Origin: JAEUOS01 sp040382235
GTDB lineage: Bacteria; Pseudomonadota; Gammaproteobacteria; Burkholderiales; JAEUOS01
NCBI GenBank assembly: GCA_040382235.1
Contig: JBEIFV010000003.1
Coordinates: forward strand, 1-64,000
Direction: 5' to 3'
Length of the DNA stretch: 64,000 nucleotides
Of this stretch, positions 1 to 8,885 are shown piece by piece. Both the position numbers and the translations under genes were made by a program. The notes below the pieces were generated by a model, which saw only the letters and a list, made by a program, of their open reading frames with translations, made no database searches and was not told where the DNA came from. Within the stretch, counting starts at the first letter, position 1. Every line of letters starts with the position of its first letter.

Positions 1-93
1 CACTCGGACGGGCGTGAAGACAAGTACATTTTCGTGCGTCATGTCGAGCGCACGGAAGGCATCGTGATCATGGGGCCTAGCGAGCACAACTGA
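1..93 (+). CDS. 3' end of an unidentified protein (partial)
   Basis: The first 30 codons of the window form an open frame ending in TGA. The peptide reads ...YIFVRHVERTEGIVIMGPSEHN. The start lies outside the window. I do not recognise the family: the fragment is short and carries no motif beyond alternating hydrophobic residues that would suit a beta strand. It could be chance, but being open from the window edge and followed by a long gene-free stretch fits a gene end. Confidence 0.4.
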   Translation, partial: HSDGREDKYIFVRHVERTEGIVIMGPSEHN

Positions 94-335
94 GGTGCGC
101 GCGCAACTCTGCACCTGAACCAGCCAACCCGCAGTCCACTTATAAATCGGGGAAAGTTGTTCGAGCAAACGGGGCCACTTCTGTTGGTTTCGCAGACGGC
201 GCGCCCTTTTTGCACAGCGAGCATTTCAATCGAAGCCCGAAGTTCAGAGGGACTCGCCGCGAACCGTGCGGCCCCCTTGCCCGACGTCGGAAGCCTGGTG
301 AATCCCTGATCAAGCGGCGCTGGGCATCCGCTACA

Positions 336-1559
336 TCAGGCCCTCAGGTCGATTTTCAGTTCATCGATGATCCGAAAGCGCCAGCGCGGCGGGCGCACCG
401 TCGGGCCGGCACGCTCGAAACGCGGAAAGCGCGCCAGCAGCTTGCCAAAGGCCAGCGACGCTTCCATGCGGGCGACGGCATTGCCGGCGCAAAAGTGAAT
501 CCCGTGCCCGAAAGCGATATGCCGGTTCGGGTTGCGCGCGATGTCGAAGACTTCCGGGTCGGGAAACTGGCGTTCGTCATGGTCCGCCGCGCCGATGCCC
601 AGGTGAAAGAACGTGCCGGCGGGAAAGCGTTCGCCGCCGATCTCGCAATCCACTCGGGCCTTGCGGTTGCCGATTTGCAGGGGACTTTCATAACGCAGCA
701 TTTCCTCCACCGCGGTTCGCAAGAGGGAAGGGTCGGCCATCAGGCGTGCCCGCTGCTCCGGAAAGCGCAACAGCAGGTCGACGCCGTTGGTGATGAAACT
801 GGTGGTGGTGTCGTGACCGGCGTTGAGCATGAAGATGGCGCTGTGGAGAATCTCCTCTTCCGCAAGACCGACACCGCCGTCGTGTTCGCGGATCAAGGTG
901 TCGAGCACATCGGGCGCATCGCCCGCAATGCCGCGCCGGCGTTTGGCGGCGATGAGGTCGCGCAGATAGGCCTTGAAATCGAGCACGGCCTGGTTGCCGG
1001 CGGCAATCTGCTCCGGCGTGCGCACCGGTTCCAGTGCCCCCAGAATCATCGAGGCCCAATGGCGCAGCGGTTCACGCTCTGGCGGCGGCACCCCGAGAAG
1101 GTCACACACCAGGTTGAGCGGGATGACGACCGCAAACTCGCTCATCACGTCGATCGTGCCGCGCTCGGCGGCGCGGTCGAGCAGTTGGTCGACATTGGCC
1201 GCCACACCGGCCTCCATGCGCCGCATCGCCTGCACCGAGAAGAATGGCGAGAGCAGTCGCCGTACGCGCGGATGCGCCGGCGGATCGTTGAACACCAGCG
1301 AATTGGTGTGATGCTCGTAGAGCGGCGATTGGCCAAACTTCGGCAGGAAGTCGACACGCTTGTCAGAGCTGAAGCGCTCGGCGTCGGTGATGACAGCACG
1401 CACATCGTCGTAGCGAGAGAGGAACACCGAACCATCCGGTTGACGGCACAGCGGCGCGTTATCGCGCAAGTGCCGGTAAACGGGGTAGGGGTCGCTGGCA
1501 AAGGCCGCGTCGGCCAGGGCGAGCACAAAAGGGATTGCGCCTGCGGTCTCAAGGGTCAT
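336..1559 (-). CDS. cytochrome P450
   Basis: Soluble bacterial P450 of 407 residues, the usual size. It would use two electrons from a ferredoxin/reductase pair to hydroxylate a small organic substrate in the cytoplasm. Visible hallmarks are the I-helix AGHDTT oxygen-binding motif, the K-helix ExxR in EEMLRYESP, and the heme-Cys loop FGHGIHFCAGNAVAR near the C-terminus. The frame stays open 75 codons upstream, but that part is Arg/Cys-rich and non-homologous, so I start at the ATG giving MTLETAGAIPF. No ferredoxin or reductase gene is adjacent, so the redox partner must be elsewhere. The next gene on the same strand upstream is an ABC substrate-binding protein 421 bp away. Confidence 0.93.
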   Translation of the reverse strand: MTLETAGAIPFVLALADAAFASDPYPVYRHLRDNAPLCRQPDGSVFLSRYDDVRAVITDAERFSSDKRVDFLPKFGQSPLYEHHTNSLVFNDPPAHPRVRRLLSPFFSVQAMRRMEAGVAANVDQLLDRAAERGTIDVMSEFAVVIPLNLVCDLLGVPPPEREPLRHWASMILGALEPVRTPEQIAAGNQAVLDFKAYLRDLIAAKRRRGIAGDAPDVLDTLIREHDGGVGLAEEEILHSAIFMLNAGHDTTTSFITNGVDLLLRFPEQRARLMADPSLLRTAVEEMLRYESPLQIGNRKARVDCEIGGERFPAGTFFHLGIGAADHDERQFPDPEVFDIARNPNRHIAFGHGIHFCAGNAVARMEASLAFGKLLARFPRFERAGPTVRPPRWRFRIIDELKIDLRA

Positions 1560-1980
1560 GATCGATTTCTCATTGCGTTCGGCGCACGTTACCAAAAAAT
1601 GCCAGGCCAGATGCTGGCAATGGCTTCGACCCGGACCTACATGGGGGCGCCCGGCACAGGACCGTTGGCGCGGATGTGGGCGGCGGTCACCGCACGGGCC
1701 CCGGCAGCCGCTCCCCTTGTACCGGCATCTGCGACGAGCAGCGGAGAAACCCGACGTCGTGCAGCAGAGCCGGTTGGCAATCACACCTTGCGAATGCGCA
1801 CCGGATTTCCTGTCGTTCGGAGCACAGCATGATCACGCGCCCGAGCGAGCACCATCAAAGTGCAATTAAACCAACTGGGCGCGCCATGTCGGGGCGCACC
1901 ATCGCGGTCGCACCCAGCCGCGTCGCCCCCCCACCCAGCAAGCGACGGCGCGCCGCCGGCGACGCCACCCTCTACGAGCG
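1560..1980. other. gene-free stretch upstream of the P450 gene
   Basis: About 420 bases between the P450 start and the end of the substrate-binding-protein gene. Open frames here are extensions or shadows without recognisable protein features. It presumably holds the P450 promoter, but I see no convincing -35/-10 pair, repeat or hairpin. Confidence 0.4.
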
Positions 1981-3003
1981 TTAGGCCAGCGGCGGCAGAA
2001 ATAGGTCGTCGAATACGTCGGCGACGTTCGGCACGCTGGCCATGCCGAATCCTTCGGCCACCTGGCGAATTCCCACTTCCAGGCGCTTCTTGTCGAGCCC
2101 GCCGACGCCAAACGCGCGACGCTCCGCCGGATGGGTGTAAAGCTTGTTGATGGTCAATTGCAGTCGATAGCGTTCGACTTCGGTATCCCAGCCCACATCG
2201 CCCTTGACGGTGCGGGTCGATAGGTCGATCGCCTCGTTCGGGTTGGCAATCGTGTCGCGCATGCCCATCACGTAACCGCGCACCACGGCGGCAACCGTAT
2301 CGGGGTTGTCGCGCGCAAACTGGCGTGAGGTGATGATGCCGTTGCCGTAGAGATCGAGCCCGTAGTCGGTGTAGTAGAGAACGTTAAGCTTGTCTTCGGT
2401 CACGCCCTGCCTGGCCAGGGGCGGCAGTGCCGACAGCGTAAAGGCGCCGGCGGCGTCGTACTGCCCGCGCAGCAACAGTTGCTCGCGCAGGCGCGCTTCG
2501 ACGTTGGTCCAGGTGACCTTGGATTCGTCCAGGCCAACCTTCTTGGCCAGCACCGGAAACAGGCGCTTGGTGGCCGAGCCGGCGACGTCACCGATGTTCT
2601 TGCCGGCCAGTTTCTGCGGCGTGTCGATCCCTTTCTCCTTGAGCGACAGGATCGCCAGGGGCGAGCGCTGGTACTTCACCGCCACCGCGATCAACTGCTT
2701 GTCGGGCGCTGCCTTGGAGTTGTATTCGATCATCGAATAGATGTCGCCTTCGCCCATCTGGTAGGCGCCGGTGCCGACCTTGACGACCGAATCGGCGGAG
2801 CCGAAGCCGCGCTCGAAATTCACGTTGACATTGCGCCCGTAGTACCCCTTCTCGCGCGCGAAGTAGAGTGGTGCATCGACCCCCTGGAGCAACCAGCTGG
2901 TGATGAACTTGACTTCCCGCACCTGCTGGGCGCGCACCGGCAGCGCTGTGCCGGCAAGCAAGGGCGTGGCTAACGCGGCACCCAGAAGCGATCGTCTTTG
3001 CAT
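1981..3003 (-). CDS. ABC transporter substrate-binding protein, NitT/TauT (NMT1/SsuA) type
   Basis: Periplasmic solute-binding protein of 340 residues. The N-terminus MQRRSLLGAALATPLLAG...ALPVRAQ is a twin-arginine-like signal peptide with cleavage near AQ. The mature part starts VREVKFITSWLLQGVDAPLYFAREKGYYG, the classic opening of the NMT1/SsuA family, whose members bind sulfonates, nitrate, pyrimidine precursors and other small anions or amines. A GGAGG Shine-Dalgarno just upstream fixes the ATG. No permease or ATPase gene is adjacent, so it is a lone receptor here. It is divergent from the AtzE-like amidase gene, which may suggest a nitrogenous ligand; that is inference only. Confidence 0.88.
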   Translation of the reverse strand: MQRRSLLGAALATPLLAGTALPVRAQQVREVKFITSWLLQGVDAPLYFAREKGYYGRNVNVNFERGFGSADSVVKVGTGAYQMGEGDIYSMIEYNSKAAPDKQLIAVAVKYQRSPLAILSLKEKGIDTPQKLAGKNIGDVAGSATKRLFPVLAKKVGLDESKVTWTNVEARLREQLLLRGQYDAAGAFTLSALPPLARQGVTEDKLNVLYYTDYGLDLYGNGIITSRQFARDNPDTVAAVVRGYVMGMRDTIANPNEAIDLSTRTVKGDVGWDTEVERYRLQLTINKLYTHPAERRAFGVGGLDKKRLEVGIRQVAEGFGMASVPNVADVFDDLFLPPLA

Positions 3004-3170
3004 GAAACCTCCGTAAGTTGAAAAGTGAGGGCGCGCCACAAGCGAGGCCTGCAATCGCGGCGGCGATACGGCACAGGTCTTGCAAGCTTTGTGCCGGGAG
3101 CATTGGCCGAACGCTGCGGGAATACCCGAGTCATGCGCCCGGACGCACAACGCCAGTTCAGGAAAACCAG

Positions 3171-4583
3171 ATGAAACCCACCCACATGAGCGCCCGCGCA
3201 ATGGCGCTGGCGATCGCCAGCGGCTCCCTCGGCGCGCGCGATTGCGTCAGCGCAGCGCTTGGCGCCATCACCGATGGCGACAGCCGCATCAACGCGTTCA
3301 CCGAGGTGCTGGCGAACAGTGCGCTGGCGGCGGCCGATGCGGTGGATGCGGCGCGCGCGCGCGGCGTGGTACTGCCGCCGCTGGCCGGGGTGCCGTTTGC
3401 CGCCAAGAACCTGTTCGATATCGCCGGCATGACGACCCTGGCCGGCTCGAAGATCAATCGCGAGCTTGCGCCTGCCAGCAGCGACGCAACTGCCGTGGCG
3501 CGCCTGCGCGCAGCCGGCGCGATCCTGGTTGGCGCCACCAACATGGACGAATACGCATTCGGTTTCACCACCCGCAACACCCACTATGGCCCGACGCGCA
3601 ATCCGCACGATCCGGCCTGTATCGCCGGCGGCTCCTCCGGGGGATCGGCTGCCGCAGTGGCGGCCGGCATGGTGCCGCTGGCACTGGGTACCGACACCGG
3701 CGGCTCGGTGCGGGTGCCTGCGGCGCTGTGCGGCATTTACGGCATCAAGCCGACCTTTGGCCGGATTTCCAGGCGCGGTGTGTTCCCGTTTTCATCGAGC
3801 ATGGATCACGTAGGTGCATTCGCGCGCTCGGTCGCCGACCTCGCGCTGGCCTACGACCTGCTGCAGGGGCCGGATGCGGCCGATGCGGCGGCGAGCACGC
3901 GCGCCGCACAGCCGGTGGGGCAAGGTTTGGATCAAGGCGTCGAGCGTTTCCGGTTCGCGCGCGCCGGTGGCTATTTCGAGCAGAACATCGGCCCGGAAAC
4001 CCGCGCCGCGGTCGACACGGTGGCTACCGCACTCGGTGCCACGACCATGGTGACATTTGCCGAATCGGAGCGCGCCCGCGCAGCGGCTTTCCTGCTGAGC
4101 CCGGCCGAGGGCGCGCAGTTGCACCGCGCCAACCTGGCCCGCCGCGCGCACGACTTCGACCCGGTGATTCGCGACCGCCTGCTCGCGGGCTTGTTCACGC
4201 CGGCCGCCTGGCTGTTGCAGGCGCAGCGCTTTCGCCGCTGGTATTGCGCACAGGCCCTGCAAGTGTTGCAGGCGCACGATGTGGTGATCGCCGGGGCCAC
4301 CCCGTGGCCGGCATTCAGGATCGACAGCGAGGCCATCCGCCTCAACGGCCAAACCATCGCCGCCGGGCCGAATACGGGCATGCTGACGCAACCGTTTTCC
4401 TTCATCGGCGTGCCGGTGCTGGTGGTGCCGGTGCTGCTGCCGGGATCGCTACCGGTGGGCGTGCAGCTGATCGCCGCGCCGTGGCGCGAGAAAGCGCTGT
4501 TCCGCGTCGCCGCCAGGCTTGAATCACTGGGCGTGACTACTGCGCCGGTGGCCACGCCGGCGACCCAGGCTGCCAGCGCGTGA
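3171..4583 (+). CDS. amidase signature family hydrolase, AtzE-like
   Basis: Cytoplasmic amidohydrolase of 470 residues with the full amidase-signature catalytic set: Lys79 in PFAAKN, the cis-Ser loop GGSSGGS (153–159) and the nucleophile Ser179 in TDTGGSVR. The overall sequence resembles AtzE (1-carboxybiuret amidohydrolase of the cyanuric acid/biuret pathway) and GatA. The start is the ATG with AGGAAAA upstream. AtzE normally works with a small AtzG partner encoded next to it; none is visible here, and no AtzD or AtzF homologue is nearby. The substrate is therefore unknown, though it should be an amide or carboxamide. It is divergent from a NitT/TauT-type binding protein. Confidence 0.85.
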   Translation: MKPTHMSARAMALAIASGSLGARDCVSAALGAITDGDSRINAFTEVLANSALAAADAVDAARARGVVLPPLAGVPFAAKNLFDIAGMTTLAGSKINRELAPASSDATAVARLRAAGAILVGATNMDEYAFGFTTRNTHYGPTRNPHDPACIAGGSSGGSAAAVAAGMVPLALGTDTGGSVRVPAALCGIYGIKPTFGRISRRGVFPFSSSMDHVGAFARSVADLALAYDLLQGPDAADAAASTRAAQPVGQGLDQGVERFRFARAGGYFEQNIGPETRAAVDTVATALGATTMVTFAESERARAAAFLLSPAEGAQLHRANLARRAHDFDPVIRDRLLAGLFTPAAWLLQAQRFRRWYCAQALQVLQAHDVVIAGATPWPAFRIDSEAIRLNGQTIAAGPNTGMLTQPFSFIGVPVLVVPVLLPGSLPVGVQLIAAPWREKALFRVAARLESLGVTTAPVATPATQAASA

Positions 4584-4662
4584 CCTGCGGCACTCGATCG
4601 ATTGCAAATTCATCGTCGACTTCATTGCATGTTGTTCCGGTGGTTGCTTGCGCGCCAGGGTT

Positions 4663-5601
4663 TCAAGCCGGGGTCGCGTGCGCCGTCACCGCTTCCATCA
4701 CCCGCACCCCGCCCGGACCGATGATTTCGCTTTTGACGACCGCGAAGCTGCGGCCGGTGTGGATCGGGGTCGAACGGCATTCGAGGGACGCACCCTTGCC
4801 GGGGCTCAGGAACCATGCCGAGAGGTTGGCAAGAATGGTGTGGCGGGGCACAGCCGCCATCGCCGTGTGGGCAGCCAGGCCAAGCAGGATGCCGCCCTGC
4901 ACATGGCCGACCCGATTGGCCATGTGCGCGCCGGTGACGACGTGACATATCGCGCCGTCGCCATCCTTCTGTGGCAGTAGCCCCCAGAAGCGTCGCAGAA
5001 AGGAAGCCTCCGCATGTGTCTGATCGGCCAGAGCTTTGTCGCAGGCAGCCAGGATCGAGCGTTCGCGCGCATCGAGGTCCTGCCCGGAGAGCGGCGCTGG
5101 CGCTACGCGATTCTTGTCCTGCCAGGGCAGGGGCGCCAGAACGCGCCCCCCTGGGGGTGGCGGCAGGCGTACGAACGAGGCGCTGCCATGGCACACCGGC
5201 ACCCCGCCCGCTTGAGCGCTGCCGCGCGCAAGCAACTGCCCTGCCGCGTCGCCTGCGGTGGCGCCTTCAAACATCGCCTCAACCTGCAGGTCACCGCGCA
5301 ATGCCGCGCCGGTGAATTGCGCATGCAAATGGGTGGTGGCGATACGTTCGCCAGGTTGAATGAACATGCGTGTCGGTGTCGCCAAGGCGGCATCGAGGGT
5401 CATCAGCAGCGCGGTCAGTTCCAGATGCCCATCAAGATCGGTGCTTTGAGGCGCGGCCGGAATGGTCACGCTCGCATTACCCTGGCCGATGCGTGGCCAG
5501 GCGGTATCGAGAAAAAACCCGGTGAAGCTGAATCCGGGCACGCGGTCGCGCGCCATGCCTGCCAGCACGCTGGTACGGATCCGATCAGCCTGCTGCTGCA
5601 T
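4663..5601 (-). CDS. acyl-CoA thioesterase-like double-hotdog protein
   Basis: Protein of 312 residues that looks like two hotdog-fold domains in tandem. The first half carries DLDGHLELTALLMTLDAALATPTR, and the second carries HMANRVGHVQGGILLGLAAHTAMAAV, where the GHVQGG turn and long helix are typical of 4HBT/PaaI-type thioesterases. It probably hydrolyses an acyl-CoA thioester. It begins 12 bp after the stop of the upstream Bug gene on the same strand, so the two are likely cotranscribed. It ends close to the convergent amidase gene. The exact substrate cannot be read from the sequence. Confidence 0.72.
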   Translation of the reverse strand: MQQQADRIRTSVLAGMARDRVPGFSFTGFFLDTAWPRIGQGNASVTIPAAPQSTDLDGHLELTALLMTLDAALATPTRMFIQPGERIATTHLHAQFTGAALRGDLQVEAMFEGATAGDAAGQLLARGSAQAGGVPVCHGSASFVRLPPPPGGRVLAPLPWQDKNRVAPAPLSGQDLDARERSILAACDKALADQTHAEASFLRRFWGLLPQKDGDGAICHVVTGAHMANRVGHVQGGILLGLAAHTAMAAVPRHTILANLSAWFLSPGKGASLECRSTPIHTGRSFAVVKSEIIGPGGVRVMEAVTAHATPA

Positions 5602-5613
5602 GCGGGTGCTGCC

Positions 5614-6585
5614 TCAATCCGGCTTGATGCCGGCGCGCTTGATCACCGCCGCCCATTTCGTCATCTCGCTCTTGACGAAGGTCCCGAACTGTTCGGGTGT
5701 GCCCGGGGTCACTTCGGCGCCCTGACCCACCAGGCGCTCGCGCGTTGCCGCGTCCGAAAACGCACGCACCGTATCGGCATTGATCTTCACAACGATCTCG
5801 CGCGGGGTGGCTGCCGGCACCCAGATGCCGGCCCATGAGTAGGCTTCGTAGCCGGGCACACCGGCCTCGATCATGGTCGGCAGCTCCGGCACCAGCGCCG
5901 AGCGCACGGGGCTGCCGACCGCCAAAGCCTTGACGCGCCCGCTCTTCAGATGCGGCAGCGCGGTGGGCCCGTCGGAGAACATCAGTTGCACCTGGCCCGC
6001 CAGAAGATCGGTCATCGCCGGCGCGCTGCCGCGATACGGAATGTGCAGCATGAAAACGCCGGCCTTCTCCTTGAACAGTTCGCCGGCCAGATGGGTGCCG
6101 CCGCCATTGCCGGCCGAACTGTAGGCCAGCCGCCCCGGATTTGCCTTCGCGTACCTGATGAGCTCGCGCACGTTGGCCGCCGGCCCCGCGGGGTGGGCGC
6201 ACAGGATGATCGGAAACTGCGCGCCGAACATTACTGGCGTGAAATCCTTTTCGAGGTCGTAGGGCAGCTTGTTGCCAAAGCCCGGCAATACCGACTGGTG
6301 AATCGCCCCGACGAAAATGGTGTGGCCGTCGGGCGTGGCGCGCGCCGCCGCTTCGGCGCCGATCACGCTGTTGCCGCCGCTGCGGTTTTCCACCGCCACC
6401 TGCTGGCTCCAAAGTTCGGTCAGGCGCTGCGCCAGGGCGCGCGCGGTGACGTCCACCGGGCCGCCGGGCGGGAACGGCACGATCAGCCGCACCGGGCCGC
6501 GCGGAAACAGGGTCTGCGCATGCGTAGAACCGGCAACGCTGCCGAGCGCGGCGAACTTGAGGAGGGATCTGCGGGAAATTTTCAT
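5614..6585 (-). CDS. Bug/TctC-family tripartite tricarboxylate receptor protein
   Basis: Periplasmic binding protein of 323 residues. The N-terminus MKISRRSLLKFAALGSVAGSTHAQ is a clear twin-arginine signal. The mature part has the Bug hallmarks PVRLIVPFPPGGPVDVTARALAQ, VENRSGGNSVIG and HIPYRGSAPAMTDLLAGQV. Family members bind carboxylates or other small organics and either feed a TctAB permease or act as sensors. No tctA or tctB is nearby. It is the upstream member of a two-gene unit with the thioesterase gene, which suggests, without proof, that the ligand relates to a CoA-activated acid. Confidence 0.92.
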   Translation of the reverse strand: MKISRRSLLKFAALGSVAGSTHAQTLFPRGPVRLIVPFPPGGPVDVTARALAQRLTELWSQQVAVENRSGGNSVIGAEAAARATPDGHTIFVGAIHQSVLPGFGNKLPYDLEKDFTPVMFGAQFPIILCAHPAGPAANVRELIRYAKANPGRLAYSSAGNGGGTHLAGELFKEKAGVFMLHIPYRGSAPAMTDLLAGQVQLMFSDGPTALPHLKSGRVKALAVGSPVRSALVPELPTMIEAGVPGYEAYSWAGIWVPAATPREIVVKINADTVRAFSDAATRERLVGQGAEVTPGTPEQFGTFVKSEMTKWAAVIKRAGIKPD

Positions 6586-6677
6586 GGGTACGGGCGGCAG
6601 GCTGGCAACGCTGCCGAAAATTGACTGTCGGAAAGTGTGCGGCACAGGCGCCGCGATGGCGCACCCGTGCCTATCTG

Positions 6678-7097
6678 CTACATCCAGGACTTCGCGGGCT
6701 CCGGCATCGGCTGCGCTTTCGACAGCGCGATCCAGCCGCGCGCGATGCGATACAAAACCCACAAGCCGGTGACGATCCAGATGACAAATGCGAACGGGAT
6801 GCCGATCAGCGAAATGAACGCCACCCCGCCGATCACGGCCCACATCAGGGCCAGCCAGAAGGTACGGATTTGCCAGCGAAAGTGGCTCTCCAGATAAGTG
6901 CCGGCGGCCTCGCCGCGATACACGTAATTGAGAATCACGCCGATGATCGAGGGCCAGCCGGCAAGAAAGGCGGTGACCACGAACGCCGCGGTCGTCAGCC
7001 CGATGACCGCGCTCCAGGCATGCAGGCCGTAGATTACATGGGTGATGGTCAAGGGTGCCGAGTCCGGCAGGCCGGTGCGGCCGTCAATCTGGTTCAT
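6678..7097 (-). CDS. DUF4870-type small membrane protein
   Basis: Integral inner-membrane protein of 139 residues with three to four hydrophobic segments: VIYGLHAWSAVIGLTTAAFVV, GWPSIIGVILNYVY, the long segment FWLALMWAVIGGVAFISL, and IPFAFVIWIVTGLWVLYRIARGW. The pattern 'HxxxGLHAW...INY..R....gty.esHfrwqirTFW' matches the DUF4870 family of small bacterial membrane proteins of unknown role. It sits alone behind the Bug–thioesterase unit, and a 411-bp gap separates it from the divergent gst gene. Confidence 0.75.
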   Translation of the reverse strand: MNQIDGRTGLPDSAPLTITHVIYGLHAWSAVIGLTTAAFVVTAFLAGWPSIIGVILNYVYRGEAAGTYLESHFRWQIRTFWLALMWAVIGGVAFISLIGIPFAFVIWIVTGLWVLYRIARGWIALSKAQPMPEPAKSWM

Positions 7098-7508
7098 GGT
7101 TCAGCGCGAGCGACGGGAGACAACGTTATACCCGAGAAAACAGCGTGGCGGCGGGCGGCAGGCCACGCGTCGCGCTGGTCTCGACCAGCTTTCCGGCGAT
7201 TGCGCCGGCGGCCCCCGATTCGCGGATGCGGATGGCGCACGTCAAATCCTTCCCCGACGAGGTCTATCATGCGGTCGGAGCGGCACATCGAGCCGCGCAT
7301 CGGGATGTTTGGCCTGAAATGGTGTGGTGAGCGTACTGCGGCGCGCGCGTGATGCGGCGGCGAAGCGATCCGTTTGCACCCTTTATCATCCCGACCTGCG
7401 CAATTATCCATCCTTGGAAACCATCTCCATCTTGAATTTGGCAACAGACACAATGTCTCTCCTCGCCTCACCATATCGGTCGGCGTCAACTTTTCACAGG
7501 AACACACC
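7098..7508. other. divergent intergenic region before gst
   Basis: About 410 bases between the DUF4870 gene and the divergent gstA-like gene. Small frames in it have no protein character. The part just before gst is noticeably more AT-rich (around 7380–7480) and is where the gst promoter would be expected. I see no clear operator or hairpin. Confidence 0.4.
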
Positions 7509-8117
7509 ATGAAACTGTTCTACTCCCCTGCAGCCTGCTCACTTTCGCCGCATATCGTCGCGCGCGAAGCCGGCATCGATATCGAACTCGTCAAGGCCGA
7601 TACCAAGACCAAGAAAATGGCCGATGGCGGCGACTATTGGCTGGTGAACCCCAAGGGTTATGTACCGGCGCTGCAACTGGATAACGGCCAACTGTTGACC
7701 GAAGGCCCGGTGATCGTGCAATACCTGGCCGACCAGAAGCCCGCCTCGAACCTGGTGCCGGCAGCCGGCACGCTGGAGCGCTATCGAGTGCAGGAGTGGC
7801 TCAACTACATCACCTCCGAGATCCACAAGAACTTCTCGCCGATGTTCAACCCGGCTGCCTCGGCGGAAATGAAAGATGCGGCCAAGGCCAACCTGACCAA
7901 GCGCTTCGAGTACGTCGGCCGCCACCTCGAAGGCAAGCAGTACCTGATGGGCGACAACTTCACGGTGGCCGATGCTTATCTGTTCACCGTTTCCAACTGG
8001 GGCCAGTTCGTCGGCTTCGACATCGGGCAATGGCCCTCGCTCAAGGCCCACCACGCACGCGTGGCCGCACGGCCGAAGGTGCAGGAAGCGCTCAAGGCTG
8101 AAGGCCTGGTCAAGTAA
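7509..8117 (+). CDS. gstA: glutathione S-transferase, beta class
   Basis: Cytoplasmic GST of 202 residues. The N-terminal thioredoxin-like domain begins MKLFYSPAACSLSPHIVAREAG, with Cys10 at the position characteristic of bacterial beta-class GSTs such as E. coli GstA. The glutathione-binding turn is NPKGYVPALQLDNG...LLTEGPVIVQYLAD. The C-terminal helical domain contains the FTVADAYLF N-capping box. AGGAA precedes the ATG, and the 45-codon in-frame extension upstream is not homologous. It conjugates or reduces electrophiles with glutathione; physiological substrate unknown. Confidence 0.93.
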   Translation: MKLFYSPAACSLSPHIVAREAGIDIELVKADTKTKKMADGGDYWLVNPKGYVPALQLDNGQLLTEGPVIVQYLADQKPASNLVPAAGTLERYRVQEWLNYITSEIHKNFSPMFNPAASAEMKDAAKANLTKRFEYVGRHLEGKQYLMGDNFTVADAYLFTVSNWGQFVGFDIGQWPSLKAHHARVAARPKVQEALKAEGLVK

Positions 8118-8199
8118 GCAAGTAAGCGCCACCGGCGAACGGCACGAAGATGCGCCTGCGGCGCCACTTCGTTTGGTGCATGAGTAACGCGCGTGCGCG

Positions 8200-8772
8200 C
8201 TAACCCTGGCCGGCGTTGAAGCGCATCCCCGCTTTTTCGAATGTCTCCAGCGCTGCGGGCTTGATCGCAGCGACCTGCCGCGCGACCTGGGGCGCAAACG
8301 CGATGTCGCCCATGTCACTCACGCCGCCGGTGATGATCACCTGCAGCAGGCCCTCGCCATCGCCGATGTTGCGAAACGCGCGCTGCACGCGCTTAGGCAC
8401 CGAGATGGTGTCGAACTGCTCAAGCTCGACGCGGTTCTCGCCGTGATCGTTCCAGCGTACTTCGAAGCGCCCCTGCAATACGGTGAAGGTCTCGATGGTA
8501 GCCTCGTGCGAATGCAGTGACGGCCCCTGCCCCGGCGGGCACGCGGCAATCACCATTGTCATGCCGCCGGCACCGGTAATCGGGGCCCGCGCGCTGATCG
8601 GCGTCTCGGTCCCGCCCTCGAGCCCGATCACCGTCAGCAGCTTGCGCGCGTAGATCAGGTCGGCGGCGGCCAGCGGCACGTCGGCATTGGTCTGCACCGG
8701 CAAGGGCTTGAGTTCACGGAAACGGGCGACACGGGTGGCCATTTGCTCATCACTGATCTGGATCGTCTTCAT
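8200..8772 (-). CDS. cupin-domain protein
   Basis: Protein of 190 residues from the chosen ATG (MKTIQISDEQ); upstream in-frame ATGs would add 5 or 12 residues. The middle is a single cupin barrel: PPGQGPSLHSHEATIETFTVLQGRFEV supplies a His/Glu metal set (HSHE...E), and a second strand region DTISVPKRVQRAFRNI follows. It could be a small dioxygenase, isomerase or ligand sensor; the sequence does not decide. It converges on gst and is followed on the same strand by nothing related. Confidence 0.75.
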   Translation of the reverse strand: MKTIQISDEQMATRVARFRELKPLPVQTNADVPLAAADLIYARKLLTVIGLEGGTETPISARAPITGAGGMTMVIAACPPGQGPSLHSHEATIETFTVLQGRFEVRWNDHGENRVELEQFDTISVPKRVQRAFRNIGDGEGLLQVIITGGVSDMGDIAFAPQVARQVAAIKPAALETFEKAGMRFNAGQG

Positions 8773-8885
8773 CGGTCTGTCTCTCATGATTGGCGAAAAT
8801 GCGACCACAAGTCTAACACCCTAAAAACCGCACGAAATCATGTCTCGCGCCGCGTCCGCCACGGCTGCCTGTCACTCAGGCGTGG

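Noticed and set aside
210..1832. A 540-codon plus-strand frame over the P450 gene
   Set aside because: Antisense to a P450 with intact heme and ExxR motifs; composition is that of a reverse-frame shadow.
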